Assembly (NCBI RefSeq): GCF_018853445.1
Contig: NZ_JABELD010000051.1
Coordinates: forward strand, 1 to 48,800
Direction: 5' to 3'
DNA length: 48,800 nt
Source of the DNA: Acidithiobacillus concretivorus
GTDB taxonomy: Bacteria; Pseudomonadota; Gammaproteobacteria; Acidithiobacillales; Acidithiobacillaceae
Both the position numbers and the translations under genes were made by a program. The notes under the pieces were generated by a model. That model saw only the letters and a list, made by a program, of their open reading frames with translations. It was not told the DNA's origin and ran no database searches. Positions 21,292 through 30,311 of the stretch are shown in pieces. The stretch's first letter is position 1. Every line of letters starts with the position of its first letter.

Positions 21292-22850
21292 CACCGAAAG
21301 ACCGTTTACGCCTCTGGTGGAAAACCCAACCGCCCAAGCGTAAGCAACAACTCAAGTTTACAGGTCTGGCGGCGGGCGTCATGGGGGCCGTCATTGTGGG
21401 TTCACAAATGTCCGGTACCGGCGATCATGCTGCCCAGGAAGCGGCGCTCAAAAAGGCCGAAGCCACCAGTAATCAGGTGTATATCGAGCATCCCAAGTCC
21501 ATGAGTCCGAAGGAAATGCAAAGCGAGATCAACAACCTGAGCAACCAGATGAAAAAACTGGTGAAGTTGGATGAAAACATGACTGGGCTGAAGAAATCCG
21601 AGATCAATGATTTGAGTCAGCACGTCAGTAAAAAGCTGTTAGAGCAAATCGCCAAGGATCGCGGAATAGCCGTGGCGACCACAAACAGCAATCCCGACAT
21701 GGTTGGTATGAAAAATGATATTTCTGCCCTTCAGAACGAGATTTCCGAATTGAAGTTTGAAAGGCGGCAAGCGCCTTACACACCAACCACACACGCGCAG
21801 GTCTTTTATCCGGCCCAGATGCCACAAGTGTTGGGAGCGAATACGCCATCAGAGAACGAAACCAGTAACGGACCTGCTGTACCCAGTAATGGGGTACCCA
21901 AAGCCCCTGCAGCACCCAGCAAGACCGCTTTGCAGTTTCATCACGTCAGCAAGCTGAAGCATGTGAGCCATGTCGTGACGGTGAAAAGCAAAGAAGGCGT
22001 GTATTTGCCCGCAGGGACGATTCTTTCTGGCGTGTTGCTGACCGGCTTGCAGGCGGGAACCGGGCCACAGGCCCATTCCAACCCACAGATCGTGGATATT
22101 CGCGTCAAGCGTCGCGCCGTTTTGCCGAATGGCATTCGGGCCAACTTCTCCAGTTGCTTCATCATCGCATCCGGATACGGGGATATGTCCACACGAAGAG
22201 TGTATTTGCGTGCAAACATGCTCTCTTGCGTGCGTAGGCGGGGCGGCAAGGTGATTACTGCGCCGATCAAGGCGGAGGTCGAAAGCGGCGGTTTGCTCGG
22301 CGTGCCCGGCAAGGTCATTTCTCATCAGGGACCAGTGATCCTGAAGTCTCTGTTAGCCGGGATTTTCTCCGGACTCGGCAATGCCGTGCAGCCGACCAGC
22401 GTACAGGGTTTGAACCTTAATCCGACCAGCGGATCGGCGGCAGGTTTTCAGGCGTTCAATCCGTCCTATATGGGCGAAAGCGCCCTTGCGGGGGGTATCA
22501 GCACACCGGCAGGCGAGATCTCCAAGTTCTATCTGCATGAGGCAGAATCTCTCCTGCCCACCATTCAGATCAATCCCGGCGTAGCGGTCGATCTGTTCCT
22601 GGTGTCGGGAGCCAAAATACATACCGATGGCGAAACCCCCGGACAATTAGCAGAAGCCAGTTATGCCGCTGCATCGTCGATGAATAACCAGGCGATGCCG
22701 CAGCAACAGACATCTGCGGCGGATACGGAAACCTCTCCCTATGCGGGGACGGGGCAATCCAGCGCCGTCAGCGCGGCTTTTCCGAATCGAGAAACCGTGC
22801 AGCGTGAAGAGCAGAACGGACAGACACCGAATCTGAGGGGGCAGCCTTGA
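21282..22850 (+). CDS. traB: F-type conjugation protein TraB (VirB10-like)
   Basis: The protein has 522 residues. It has a basic cytoplasmic start, a membrane segment at ~25-42 (FTGLAAGVMGAVIVGSQM), a coiled coil at ~50-150 and a VirB10 barrel beginning near VKSKEGVYLPAGTILSGVLL. RVYLRANMLSCVRR and VISHQGPVILKSLLAGIFSG are further TraB landmarks. The C-terminus is Gln/Ser-rich. TraB spans the envelope and links inner-membrane ATPases to the outer-membrane core. It overlaps traK by 10 bases and traV by 4. Confidence 0.93.
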   Translation: MALTPKDRLRLWWKTQPPKRKQQLKFTGLAAGVMGAVIVGSQMSGTGDHAAQEAALKKAEATSNQVYIEHPKSMSPKEMQSEINNLSNQMKKLVKLDENMTGLKKSEINDLSQHVSKKLLEQIAKDRGIAVATTNSNPDMVGMKNDISALQNEISELKFERRQAPYTPTTHAQVFYPAQMPQVLGANTPSENETSNGPAVPSNGVPKAPAAPSKTALQFHHVSKLKHVSHVVTVKSKEGVYLPAGTILSGVLLTGLQAGTGPQAHSNPQIVDIRVKRRAVLPNGIRANFSSCFIIASGYGDMSTRRVYLRANMLSCVRRRGGKVITAPIKAEVESGGLLGVPGKVISHQGPVILKSLLAGIFSGLGNAVQPTSVQGLNLNPTSGSAAGFQAFNPSYMGESALAGGISTPAGEISKFYLHEAESLLPTIQINPGVAVDLFLVSGAKIHTDGETPGQLAEASYAAASSMNNQAMPQQQTSAADTETSPYAGTGQSSAVSAAFPNRETVQREEQNGQTPNLRGQP

Positions 22851-23362
22851 AAACACAAAATATGTTATTGAATCGTGCCTGGATATTGCTGGGTGTGACG
22901 GCAATGCTGGCAGGTTGTGCGGCTGCACATCCCTGTATCCACGGCAAGGGCGGGGTCTGCCTCAATGCGCGGACCATGTACGGCGTGACCAACCATCGGG
23001 ATCAGGTCAACCCCGATAAAGAAACCCTGCACGAAGATGCGCTGGCAAGAAAGCTCCTGCGCGAGCCACCTTCTTTGGCCGATAAAACCCCGAATTTACA
23101 CCCCGAATCCACCATGGATTCCGGGTCCGTAGTGCATACATCCAACGCGGGTGTACCGGGTGGAACCCCCGGATCGTTGTTGGCTCCCCTGCAGTACCCC
23201 AGGCCGCTGATCACGCAGCCCAGGGTGTTGCGGGTGTGGGTCGCACCCTACCGTGGTCCGGAAGGCAATCTGCATTTTCCGGGCATGGTGTATTCCATTC
23301 TCCATCCACAAAGCTGGAATTTCCAGGCGGGTTCTGCCCGTGTGCCAGTACCTGTGGACTGA
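22847..23362 (+). CDS. traV: F-type conjugation lipoprotein TraV
   Basis: The protein has 171 residues. A lipoprotein signal with lipobox LAGC (MLAGCAAAHPC) is followed by the TraV cysteine pair (HPCIHGKGGVCLNARTMYG) and the C-terminal signature VLRVWVAPYRGPEGNLHFPG, then VYSILHPQSW. TraV is the VirB7-like lipoprotein that completes the TraK-TraB core complex. TTG 22847 overlaps the traB stop. The pilin gene follows after a 40-base gap. Confidence 0.9.
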   Translation: MKTQNMLLNRAWILLGVTAMLAGCAAAHPCIHGKGGVCLNARTMYGVTNHRDQVNPDKETLHEDALARKLLREPPSLADKTPNLHPESTMDSGSVVHTSNAGVPGGTPGSLLAPLQYPRPLITQPRVLRVWVAPYRGPEGNLHFPGMVYSILHPQSWNFQAGSARVPVPVD

Positions 23363-23402
23363 GGTGGGTTTCGTTGGCTTCCTTTACTTTCAGGAGGATT
23401 TT

Positions 23403-23822
23403 ATGGAAGCAGCAATGCAGTCAACCGCAATGCGGAATTCGTTGTTCATGGAGAAGATGAATGGTCTTCTGAGCAACAAAAAAGTCGCCATCGCAGCCGT
23501 GGTCATGCTGGTCACGGCACTGTCTATGCTCGTCATGGCCCACGCTGGTACGGGTGGTAGTTCTTTCAAATCCGTAGCGACCCGAATTGAAGGCTGGGCG
23601 CAGGGTGATCTGGGTCTGGCCATTGTCGCCGGTGGTCTGATCTTCGGTGTGGCGTCCATGGTCTTTACGGGCCGTGGTACGGTTCTGGCCATCGTCGTCG
23701 GTGGTGCCGTGGCGCTGTATTACGGCATCCCAGTGTTGGTCAGCATCTTCGCCGCAACCGGTGGTAACAGTGTGGCCAAAACCCTCGTGGTTCACGGCGC
23801 ACACATGGCCGGCGTGCTCTAA
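23403..23822 (+). CDS. Major pilin, TraA/VirB2-like
   Basis: The prepilin has 139 residues with a long leader ending in AHA (MLVTALSMLVMAHA), giving a mature pilin of ~90 residues. Two transmembrane helices (LGLAIVAGGLIFGVASMVF and VLAIVVGGAVALYYGIPVLV) flank a short basic turn (TGRG), the hairpin layout of conjugative pilins. The motif GWAQGDLGLAI...YYGIPVL recurs at the N-terminus of the protein at 30312. AGGAGG 6 bases before ATG 23403 fixes the start. Its strong ribosome-binding site and the gap upstream fit a highly expressed subunit. Confidence 0.82.
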   Translation: MEAAMQSTAMRNSLFMEKMNGLLSNKKVAIAAVVMLVTALSMLVMAHAGTGGSSFKSVATRIEGWAQGDLGLAIVAGGLIFGVASMVFTGRGTVLAIVVGGAVALYYGIPVLVSIFAATGGNSVAKTLVVHGAHMAGVL

Positions 23823-24653
23823 ATGCGGTCTGGACCAACGCGGTCCCTGGTCGGCGGCCTTGCCGCTGGCCTGCTTCTCACCTCGTCTGCCTGGGCGATG
23901 GCGGGAACCATACCGCAAAGTTATCAGGCCGGAGCCAAAACCATTGTGGCCATGAGCCACGGTCAGGCTAAAATTCTTCGCACGTTCCGCGCAAAAGCCG
24001 GACTCAACGGCTATGCCGTGCAGCTTTCACTGGGACATGCGCTGGTGATGTTCACCAGTCCGGACGGTAAATACGTCTTCATGGGCGGCATCTTCGACAA
24101 GGCGGGCCATAACCTATCGGTTTCCTATGCCCATCAATATTTGCCGAAAGCGGATCTACCCCAAAAAATCTCCCCATCAGTCATGGGTAAGGCGGTCACA
24201 CAAACCACGAATTTCCTGATTGGAAACCCAAAGGCCACAAAACAAGTGTGGTTCGTCGGAGATCCCAACTGCATTTTCTGCCATTTGACCTATGAGCATT
24301 TGCTGCCCTATGTCAAAAAAGGGGAACTGAAAATCCATCTGATCCCCGTAGGATTCCTGAAGCCTTCATCAGCACCCAAGGCGGAAACCATCCTGGCCGC
24401 CAAGGATCCCGCAAAGGCCTGGGCGTATGACGAAGCGCACTTCAACGCCACAGAGGAAGAAGGCGGTACCGTGCCATTGGCCAAGATTCCGGCGGATGAT
24501 CAGCGTGATATTCAGGCAAATAACGCCTGGATGAATCACCACGGCATCCACGGCACACCGTTCCTGGTGTACCAGAATGCTCAGGGACAATGGGCCGTCA
24601 ATCCGGGTATGCCGGAAGATACGGACGCCTTTATCAAAGGCATCGAGGGCTGA
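23823..24653 (+). CDS. DsbG/DsbC-like periplasmic disulfide isomerase
   Basis: The protein has 276 residues. A signal peptide (SLVGGLAAGLLLTSSAWA) is followed by the cystatin-like dimerisation region (KILRTFRAKAGLNGYAVQ) and a thioredoxin fold with the active site DPNCIFC (CIFC at 150-153) and cis-Pro in HGTPFLVY. DsbG/DsbC proteins reshuffle or reduce wrong disulfides. It starts directly after the pilin stop. Likely clients are the cysteine-rich TraU, TraN, TraV and the adhesin-like proteins of this cluster. Two redox-dead paralogues are at 16751 and 31451. Confidence 0.85.
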   Translation: MRSGPTRSLVGGLAAGLLLTSSAWAMAGTIPQSYQAGAKTIVAMSHGQAKILRTFRAKAGLNGYAVQLSLGHALVMFTSPDGKYVFMGGIFDKAGHNLSVSYAHQYLPKADLPQKISPSVMGKAVTQTTNFLIGNPKATKQVWFVGDPNCIFCHLTYEHLLPYVKKGELKIHLIPVGFLKPSSAPKAETILAAKDPAKAWAYDEAHFNATEEEGGTVPLAKIPADDQRDIQANNAWMNHHGIHGTPFLVYQNAQGQWAVNPGMPEDTDAFIKGIEG

Positions 24654-24656
24654 TTC

Positions 24657-25859
24657 GTGGCACAGGAATCCCAGGCTTTTCTCTCCACCAGTGATCGGGA
24701 TGGCCCGGTCACTGATCTGCTGAATGATCTGTTTCATCAGGGGGCGGAGGATGGTTGGTCGGATCTGCATTTTGAAACGCAACTGGATCAGTCCATGCGG
24801 ATTCGGGCGCGGATTCGCGGGACACTGACAGAACTTGAAGTCATCTCCCCGCACAAAGCCATATTGCTCCTGGCGAAACTGCGGTACCGGTCCAAACTCC
24901 CCGTCGATGAAACACGGAAGGAGCAGGACGGTAGATTCGTGCAGGAAATCGAAGGCAGACGGGTGGAAGTCCGGCTGAATATCGTCCCGACCGTGAATGG
25001 CGTTTCTGCGGTGTGCCGATTGCTGGATTCCAAAAATGCGGGACTGCCCATTGAAAAACTCGGTATGCCGCCAGCGGTAGAGGCATTGTATCGCTGGGCG
25101 CTGCAACAGAAAGAAGGGGCCATCATTGCCGGTGGACCAACAGGGTCCGGCAAAACGACCACACTCTATGCCGGTATCGGCGCGATTAGCCGTCCCGACA
25201 ACAAATTCATTACCGCTGAAGATCCCGTGGAGTTTGTCTTGCCCGGAATCCAGCAAATCCCCGTAGGATCCGGAACCGGAAGATCTTTCGCCAGCGCGAT
25301 TCGCGCCATGATGCGACAGGATCCTGACGATATTCTCATCGGCGAAATACGCGACGAAGAAACCGCACAAATGGCGGTCCGTGCAGCCATTACCGGGCAC
25401 AAGGTGCTGGCGTCCATTCATGCCAATTCCGCCAATGGCGTTTATGCGCGTTTGCATGATCTGGGTCTGCCCATCCATTTAATGAAAGCGGCGATTCGCG
25501 TCGTTTTCGCGCAAAGAATCATCAAGTGCGTCTGTCCGCATTGCGCCCATGCACAGCCTGTTCAATATCCGGAAATTTTTGAAGGTAGCGGTGTGCCCGT
25601 GCCGGATACCGAAATGATCGGGAATGGTTGCGAACATTGCCACGCTACACCGGGTTACGCCTCGCGCCGGGTGCTCTTTGAAGCAATCCGGTATGACAAA
25701 GCCTATAGAGAGGCGCTGGGCGATGAGGAGGCCATGCTTGCGGCGGCACAAAAACAGCCACAATTCGCGCCCCTGATTACCTGGGGCGGTCGCCTGGTAC
25801 ATGAGGGGATCACTAACAGCAGGGCATTGTTCGAGGGGCTTTCTGATGTGGAAGATTAA
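24657..25859 (+). CDS. GspE/PilB-type secretion ATPase
   Basis: The protein has 400 residues. The N-terminal domain has SDLHFETQLDQSMRIRARIR, then the Arg-finger region and QDGRF; Walker A is IAGGPTGSGKTTTLYAGIG at ~160, the Asp box is TAEDPVEFVLPGIQQI, and Walker B is DPDDILIGEIRDEETA, followed by the His box (GHKVLASIHANS). The C-terminus has cysteine pairs (CVCPHC; CEHC). This is the type II secretion/type IV pilus ATPase family, without the extra N-terminal domain of GspE. F-type systems normally have no VirB11/GspE-type ATPase, so this is unusual. GTG 24657 follows GAGGG; the end overlaps the DsbA-like gene. Confidence 0.88.
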   Translation: MAQESQAFLSTSDRDGPVTDLLNDLFHQGAEDGWSDLHFETQLDQSMRIRARIRGTLTELEVISPHKAILLLAKLRYRSKLPVDETRKEQDGRFVQEIEGRRVEVRLNIVPTVNGVSAVCRLLDSKNAGLPIEKLGMPPAVEALYRWALQQKEGAIIAGGPTGSGKTTTLYAGIGAISRPDNKFITAEDPVEFVLPGIQQIPVGSGTGRSFASAIRAMMRQDPDDILIGEIRDEETAQMAVRAAITGHKVLASIHANSANGVYARLHDLGLPIHLMKAAIRVVFAQRIIKCVCPHCAHAQPVQYPEIFEGSGVPVPDTEMIGNGCEHCHATPGYASRRVLFEAIRYDKAYREALGDEEAMLAAAQKQPQFAPLITWGGRLVHEGITNSRALFEGLSDVED

Positions 25860-26577
25860 AAGCCGTCGCAAAATCGGCACAATCATCCTGAGCCTTGGCT
25901 TATTATGCGCGACACCAGCATGGGCCATGGACAGTCTGGATGGTCTGGGTTCATCGTCAGATCTGGGCGGAGCCGGCATGGGGATGTCGGGAGAGAGCGC
26001 GGATTCCATGCCACACTTCCAGCCCTATCGCACCGTGCATCTTCCGGGGATGCAAAGTGCCGTGATCGAGGCGATGGCTTATGAGTGCCCGTTCTGCCGG
26101 GCGCTGAATGGTGAAATTTTGCGGTGGGCGCAAACCTTGCCCGGTGATGTGCATTTTCAGCAAATGCCAGCGGCAGTAGGCAAGGCGTGGATCCCCATGA
26201 CCCGTGCTTTTTTTACGGTTGAGGGTTACAACCCCGCTTTGCTGCCGCGTTTTGACCAGGCGGCCTTTGCCGAAGTCCAGGACCGCCATTCGCCCTACTG
26301 GAGCCTCGATACCTACCGGATTGCGGCTGAAGATGCCGGAGTGCCTGCAAAAATTTTTGCCATTGGTATCCACCTGGAACCCGTCAAACACATGGTTTTC
26401 AGGGATGTGAAAATCATGGCCAAAGCCAAAATCAGAAAGACACCCTCACTGATTATTTGCGGCCATTACGTCCTGAATCCCGGTGACGTACAGGGTAATT
26501 ACAGCGAGTTCTTCCAGATGGCCAATGCGCTGGTGTCGCGTTGCATCACCGAAAACAAATTAGGAGGCCATGCTTGA
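25846..26577 (+). CDS. DsbA-like thiol oxidoreductase
   Basis: The protein has 243 residues. A signal peptide (GTIILSLGLLCATPAWA) is followed by a short Gly/Ser-rich linker and a thioredoxin-fold domain with the motif MAYECPFCRALN (CPFC at 81-84), a helical insertion and cis-Pro in RKTPSLIICG. CPFC and the insertion are closer to DsbA than to DsbG. It probably oxidises exported transfer proteins and is re-oxidised by the DsbB-like protein at 43473 (inference). It overlaps the ATPase gene by 14 bases and traC by 4. Confidence 0.82.
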   Translation: MWKIKSRRKIGTIILSLGLLCATPAWAMDSLDGLGSSSDLGGAGMGMSGESADSMPHFQPYRTVHLPGMQSAVIEAMAYECPFCRALNGEILRWAQTLPGDVHFQQMPAAVGKAWIPMTRAFFTVEGYNPALLPRFDQAAFAEVQDRHSPYWSLDTYRIAAEDAGVPAKIFAIGIHLEPVKHMVFRDVKIMAKAKIRKTPSLIICGHYVLNPGDVQGNYSEFFQMANALVSRCITENKLGGHA

Positions 26578-29237
26578 GTGCGCTCAATGACCAACTGTAC
26601 CGACTGCTGGACAGACACAGCCTCGATACGATGTTCCCCTGGTATGCCTGGGACGAAAATCTCAAGCTGGTATTTATGGCGCATGGATATGTCGGGTGCG
26701 TGTTGGCCTGTAATCTGTTCTCCGGAATGGATGACAGCATCACCGAAGAACTGGAATCAGCCTGGTCGATGAATCTGCCCCCGGATACATTTATCCAGAT
26801 TATCGGGATGAACATACCCGATGTGCAGCAACAAATGCTGCAGTACCAGTTTGCTCGCAGCGAAATCGCTAATGATGCCGGGTTGAGCGATGAACAGCGC
26901 AGTCTGTTGAGTGGAATCACCAGGAAGACGGTCGAATACTACGACCAATTCCACGCGGCTGAAGAACCGATTTTCCGGGATTCGGGTGTGCCGCTGACTG
27001 AGAGCCATGTTTATATCGCCATCAAGATGCCGGTTGCGGAGTATCCCACCGATGACGAAATTCAGATGGTTCACGAGCGCATTACGTCCTTTCAGTCGAG
27101 CATGAACAGTTTTGCCCCGCAGCGCCTTTCCAGAGAGCGGACGCTGGCCCTGTGGCGGAGATTCGTCCATATCCGGGGAAGCTGGTTTGACGGGGCGGAT
27201 CCGCATCAGCTTTTGCGCGATCAGATTCTGGGGCCAGGGGATGCCGTAGATGATCGCTCCGACCTGTTCTCCATTGAACATGGGGACGGAATGCGTGATG
27301 TCATCAAAATACTGTCGATCAAGAGTTTTACCCGACCCATCAGTGTGGCGTCCACAAACTTTCTGATGGGAGATCCCTTGGGGAAGGGGGGGCAATTACT
27401 CACGCCCGCCGCCGTGGTCTTGACGGTTCGGCTTCCGGATCAGGTCAAAAAAAGAAATGAATTGAACAGTAAGCAGGTGATCACCAACATGCAGGCACGG
27501 GGCCGCATGGCTAAATGGTCGCCTCGGTTGGGAATGCGGAAACAGGGGATAGACTTCCTGATTCATACGTTGGATAGCGGCGAACATGCGCTGGAAATGA
27601 ATCTGACGGGAGTTATCTGGGGTAAAACAAAGGAGGAAGCCGACAAAGCTGCCAAAGCATTTATTACCAATGGTGCCAAAGGCGGTTTCACTTTTTTGGA
27701 AGACAATTTTCTGGCGTTGCCCATGTTCCTCAACGCACTCCCGCTTTTCCCGGATGAACAAAGCCTGTTCATGACTAAGCGGATGCTATCTGGAACAACC
27801 GCGCAGGCTGCCGTTTGTGCGCCTTTGTTGGTGGACTGGACGGGAAACGTCCAGGATAACCAGCGCATGACGGTCCCCGGTGCAGGAACCATCTTCATAA
27901 CGCGCCGTGGGCACCCGCTGTTCTTTGATCTCTACGCCTCCGAGTCCGGTTATAACTTTGTACTGGCTGGACGCACGCGCTCCGGCAAGTCCGTGACCGC
28001 GCAGCAGATCATTACCGATCAACTCAGTCTGGGTGCCCAGGCCTGGGTAATCGAAATAGGCCGGTCTTTTGAAAAGCTCTGCACCATGTTCGGCGGCGAT
28101 CATATTGATCTGCGGCCCGACATGGAAATCGGTCTAAATCCGTTTTCCGTGGTGGACAATCTACATGATGAAATGGACGAGCTGGTTGGCATCTTCGGCA
28201 CCATGATCTCCCCCAGTGGTCAGTTGAGCGACCGCGATCTGAATATTATCGAGCTGGCCATCGAGTCCATCTTCGGCAATATGGGCAAAGACGCGACCCC
28301 AACGCACATGGCCGAGTATCTGGTGGCCCAGGACAACGATAATCGTGCCATCGAGATGGGTAAAATGCTCCATCGCTTCACCGACCACGGTGCTTATGGG
28401 CACTGGTTCAACCTGCCGATGAGCGTCGATCTTCGTGGCCGCTTTGTGAACCTGGAACTCAAGGAACTGGAAAATCGCAAACATCTGCTCATGGTGGTGC
28501 TCATGCAGATGATGTTCGCCATTGGCCGTGAAATCGGTCGGGGCGATGCCGACGGAGCACATAGACGCCGCGTGCTGTTCGTGGACGAAGCCAGCGTCCT
28601 GCTCCAGATACCGACAGCGGCAAAGTTCCTCGAAGGGCTTTCCCGTCGCGTTGCCAAGAATCGCGGATCACTGGGCTTGGGACTGCAGGGGCTTCGGGAT
28701 CTGTATATGAATGATTATACGCGGGTGATTGCCTCGCAGACCGCACATTTTTTGGTGATGAAACAGCATCGGGATGTGCTGGCACAGCTTGAGAAAGATC
28801 AGCTTTTCGCAGTTGGCGCATCTGCCTATGAAATGATGCGAAGCCTGAGAAAAACCGGCGAGTATGCAGAATGCTTCATCATGAGCGAAGACCAAGTGGG
28901 TGTCGGGCGGCTGAAGCTCGATCCTTACCGCCGAGTGCTGTACGCAACAGACGGCCCGGAAAAAGAGGATGTGATTGCTGATATGCGTCATGGTATCTCT
29001 CCAGATCAGGCTATTCTGAATTTTCTGGAAAGCCAGAAGACGTATATCGCTCAACAAGAGCTGGCCCCGGAAGAAAATGATCCGGAAGACGCCAAAGGCG
29101 AGGATCTGGATTATCTGCAATCCATCACGGACATAGAGCACCTGGCGGAACAGGAAAAAGCCGAACAGGAAAAACACGCATCTCAAGCGGATACGACTAA
29201 ATCTGGCAGAAAGAGGCACAAATGGAAGATTTTTTAG
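26574..29237 (+). CDS. traC: F-type conjugation ATPase TraC (VirB4-like)
   Basis: The protein has 887 residues. The N-terminal TraC domain contains FIQIIGMNIPDVQQQM and RIRGSW-like FVHIRGSWFDG. The ATPase half has Walker A LAGRTRSGKSVTAQQII and Walker B RRVLFVDEASVLLQ, then LGLGLQGLRDLYMNDY. TraC energises pilus assembly at the inner membrane. TTG 26574 has AGGAGG 6 bases upstream and overlaps the preceding stop; an out-of-frame ATG at 26570 leads nowhere. The C-terminal ~40 residues are Lys/Glu-rich. Length is close to F TraC (875). Confidence 0.94.
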   Translation: MSALNDQLYRLLDRHSLDTMFPWYAWDENLKLVFMAHGYVGCVLACNLFSGMDDSITEELESAWSMNLPPDTFIQIIGMNIPDVQQQMLQYQFARSEIANDAGLSDEQRSLLSGITRKTVEYYDQFHAAEEPIFRDSGVPLTESHVYIAIKMPVAEYPTDDEIQMVHERITSFQSSMNSFAPQRLSRERTLALWRRFVHIRGSWFDGADPHQLLRDQILGPGDAVDDRSDLFSIEHGDGMRDVIKILSIKSFTRPISVASTNFLMGDPLGKGGQLLTPAAVVLTVRLPDQVKKRNELNSKQVITNMQARGRMAKWSPRLGMRKQGIDFLIHTLDSGEHALEMNLTGVIWGKTKEEADKAAKAFITNGAKGGFTFLEDNFLALPMFLNALPLFPDEQSLFMTKRMLSGTTAQAAVCAPLLVDWTGNVQDNQRMTVPGAGTIFITRRGHPLFFDLYASESGYNFVLAGRTRSGKSVTAQQIITDQLSLGAQAWVIEIGRSFEKLCTMFGGDHIDLRPDMEIGLNPFSVVDNLHDEMDELVGIFGTMISPSGQLSDRDLNIIELAIESIFGNMGKDATPTHMAEYLVAQDNDNRAIEMGKMLHRFTDHGAYGHWFNLPMSVDLRGRFVNLELKELENRKHLLMVVLMQMMFAIGREIGRGDADGAHRRRVLFVDEASVLLQIPTAAKFLEGLSRRVAKNRGSLGLGLQGLRDLYMNDYTRVIASQTAHFLVMKQHRDVLAQLEKDQLFAVGASAYEMMRSLRKTGEYAECFIMSEDQVGVGRLKLDPYRRVLYATDGPEKEDVIADMRHGISPDQAILNFLESQKTYIAQQELAPEENDPEDAKGEDLDYLQSITDIEHLAEQEKAEQEKHASQADTTKSGRKRHKWKIF

Positions 29238-29749
29238 ACAGGCCTGAAGCACCCGAATCCTCTGAGGGATCTAAAATCAGTACAGACCGGACAGAGGGCG
29301 CTGGCGGGAAGGTCGGCGGCGATTCAACAAAGCCCACATTACGGGATCGCTTTGCTTACCCGTTGATGTTGGTTGTCGGAGTTGTGGCCGCCGGAGGGAT
29401 CTCTTTTCTGGTGCAGTCGGGAACCTTGCCGTGGTTCTCTGGGCAGACGCATAAAATCGCCGCAAGCAGTGCGCCACGCAATGTGCCGGTGGTGTATATC
29501 AATACCGGAAAGATCATGGCCGATGTCATTAAAACGCAGGTGGATAGCGGAACCATGACCCGTCATGAAGCCGCAGAAATGGGGCATGTGATTGGTCAAA
29601 CCATACAGGAAGTCGCCGCCCATTATGCCCGTCAGGGTGATCTGGTACTTTCCCGCAACGTGCTGGCCGCCCCGCAGGGGAATAACGTGACGGCCATTGC
29701 CGAAAAGATCGTGAAAGCGCGTCTGGCGGAGGAGTTTGGTCGTGGCTGA
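29222..29749 (+). CDS. trbI: F-type conjugation protein TrbI
   Basis: The protein has 175 residues. It has a long acidic cytoplasmic start, a membrane segment (YPLMLVVGVVAAGGISFLV), then a periplasmic part with VVYINTGKIMADVIK and LVLSRNVLAAPQGNNVTAIA, which matches the TrbI family ending (aViv.GA.DiT..I). In F, TrbI affects pilus extension and retraction. It lies directly after traC, as in F, and overlaps it by 16 bases. Confidence 0.82.
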   Translation: MEDFLDRPEAPESSEGSKISTDRTEGAGGKVGGDSTKPTLRDRFAYPLMLVVGVVAAGGISFLVQSGTLPWFSGQTHKIAASSAPRNVPVVYINTGKIMADVIKTQVDSGTMTRHEAAEMGHVIGQTIQEVAAHYARQGDLVLSRNVLAAPQGNNVTAIAEKIVKARLAEEFGRG

Positions 29750-30302
29750 CGGATCCATGCCTGCCGGCTGCAAGCCTGCTGGACTGACGCTGAAATCGAA
29801 GTTTGTCCTGATTATGGGGATGGGGGCCGTTGCCCTGTTTTTCGGTATGTTTCTGGGACCGGGTATTGCCATGCACTACGGCATATCCATGGATCCGCAA
29901 TACCAATCCTGTCTGCCCTGGTCAAATTTTCTGGTGCAGTATGGACAAACAGATCCGAAGCCGGGTGAACTGGTCCTGTTTCATGACCGAAAAATAGACA
30001 TTATCTCCGGTGGAAAGCGGATTGAGGTCGTCAAGATGGTCGCTGGGGTTCCGGGGGATCGTGTGAAGATCACACCGGACAGAATTTGGATTGCCGGTCC
30101 ATCCGGCCCGTATCGCTACTGGGGAAAACGCTGGTTGATGCCTTGGGTGCATTACCGGCACCTGAAGGTCTTGCCGCCGGAAACCATGACCATTCCCAAA
30201 GGGAAATATCTGTTGATGGGGGTAACGCCCGGTTCCTATGACGGGCGTTACTGGGGACTGGTGCCCGCGAAAAACATTACTGGCAGGGCCTGGGCCTTAT
30301 AG
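29742..30302 (+). CDS. S26-family signal peptidase of the transfer system (TraF/TrhF-like)
   Basis: The protein has 186 residues. One membrane segment (VLIMGMGAVALFFGMFLGPG) is followed by the S26 catalytic domain: nucleophile Ser56 in QYQSCLPWSNFLV, Lys98 in VVKMVAGVPGDRV, and the closing GSYDGRYWGLVP (SxDSRYWG-like box). Such peptidases mature or cyclise conjugative pilins. GTG 29742 is chosen because AGGAG lies 7 bases upstream; it overlaps the trbI stop. It lies between trbI and the pilin-adhesin fusion. Confidence 0.85.
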   Translation: MADGSMPAGCKPAGLTLKSKFVLIMGMGAVALFFGMFLGPGIAMHYGISMDPQYQSCLPWSNFLVQYGQTDPKPGELVLFHDRKIDIISGGKRIEVVKMVAGVPGDRVKITPDRIWIAGPSGPYRYWGKRWLMPWVHYRHLKVLPPETMTIPKGKYLLMGVTPGSYDGRYWGLVPAKNITGRAWAL

Positions 30303-30311
30303 GAGTTTCTC

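Noticed and set aside
24369-25478. Minus-strand frame of 369 residues
   Set aside because: Antisense to the DsbG-like and GspE-type genes, which have clear family motifs.
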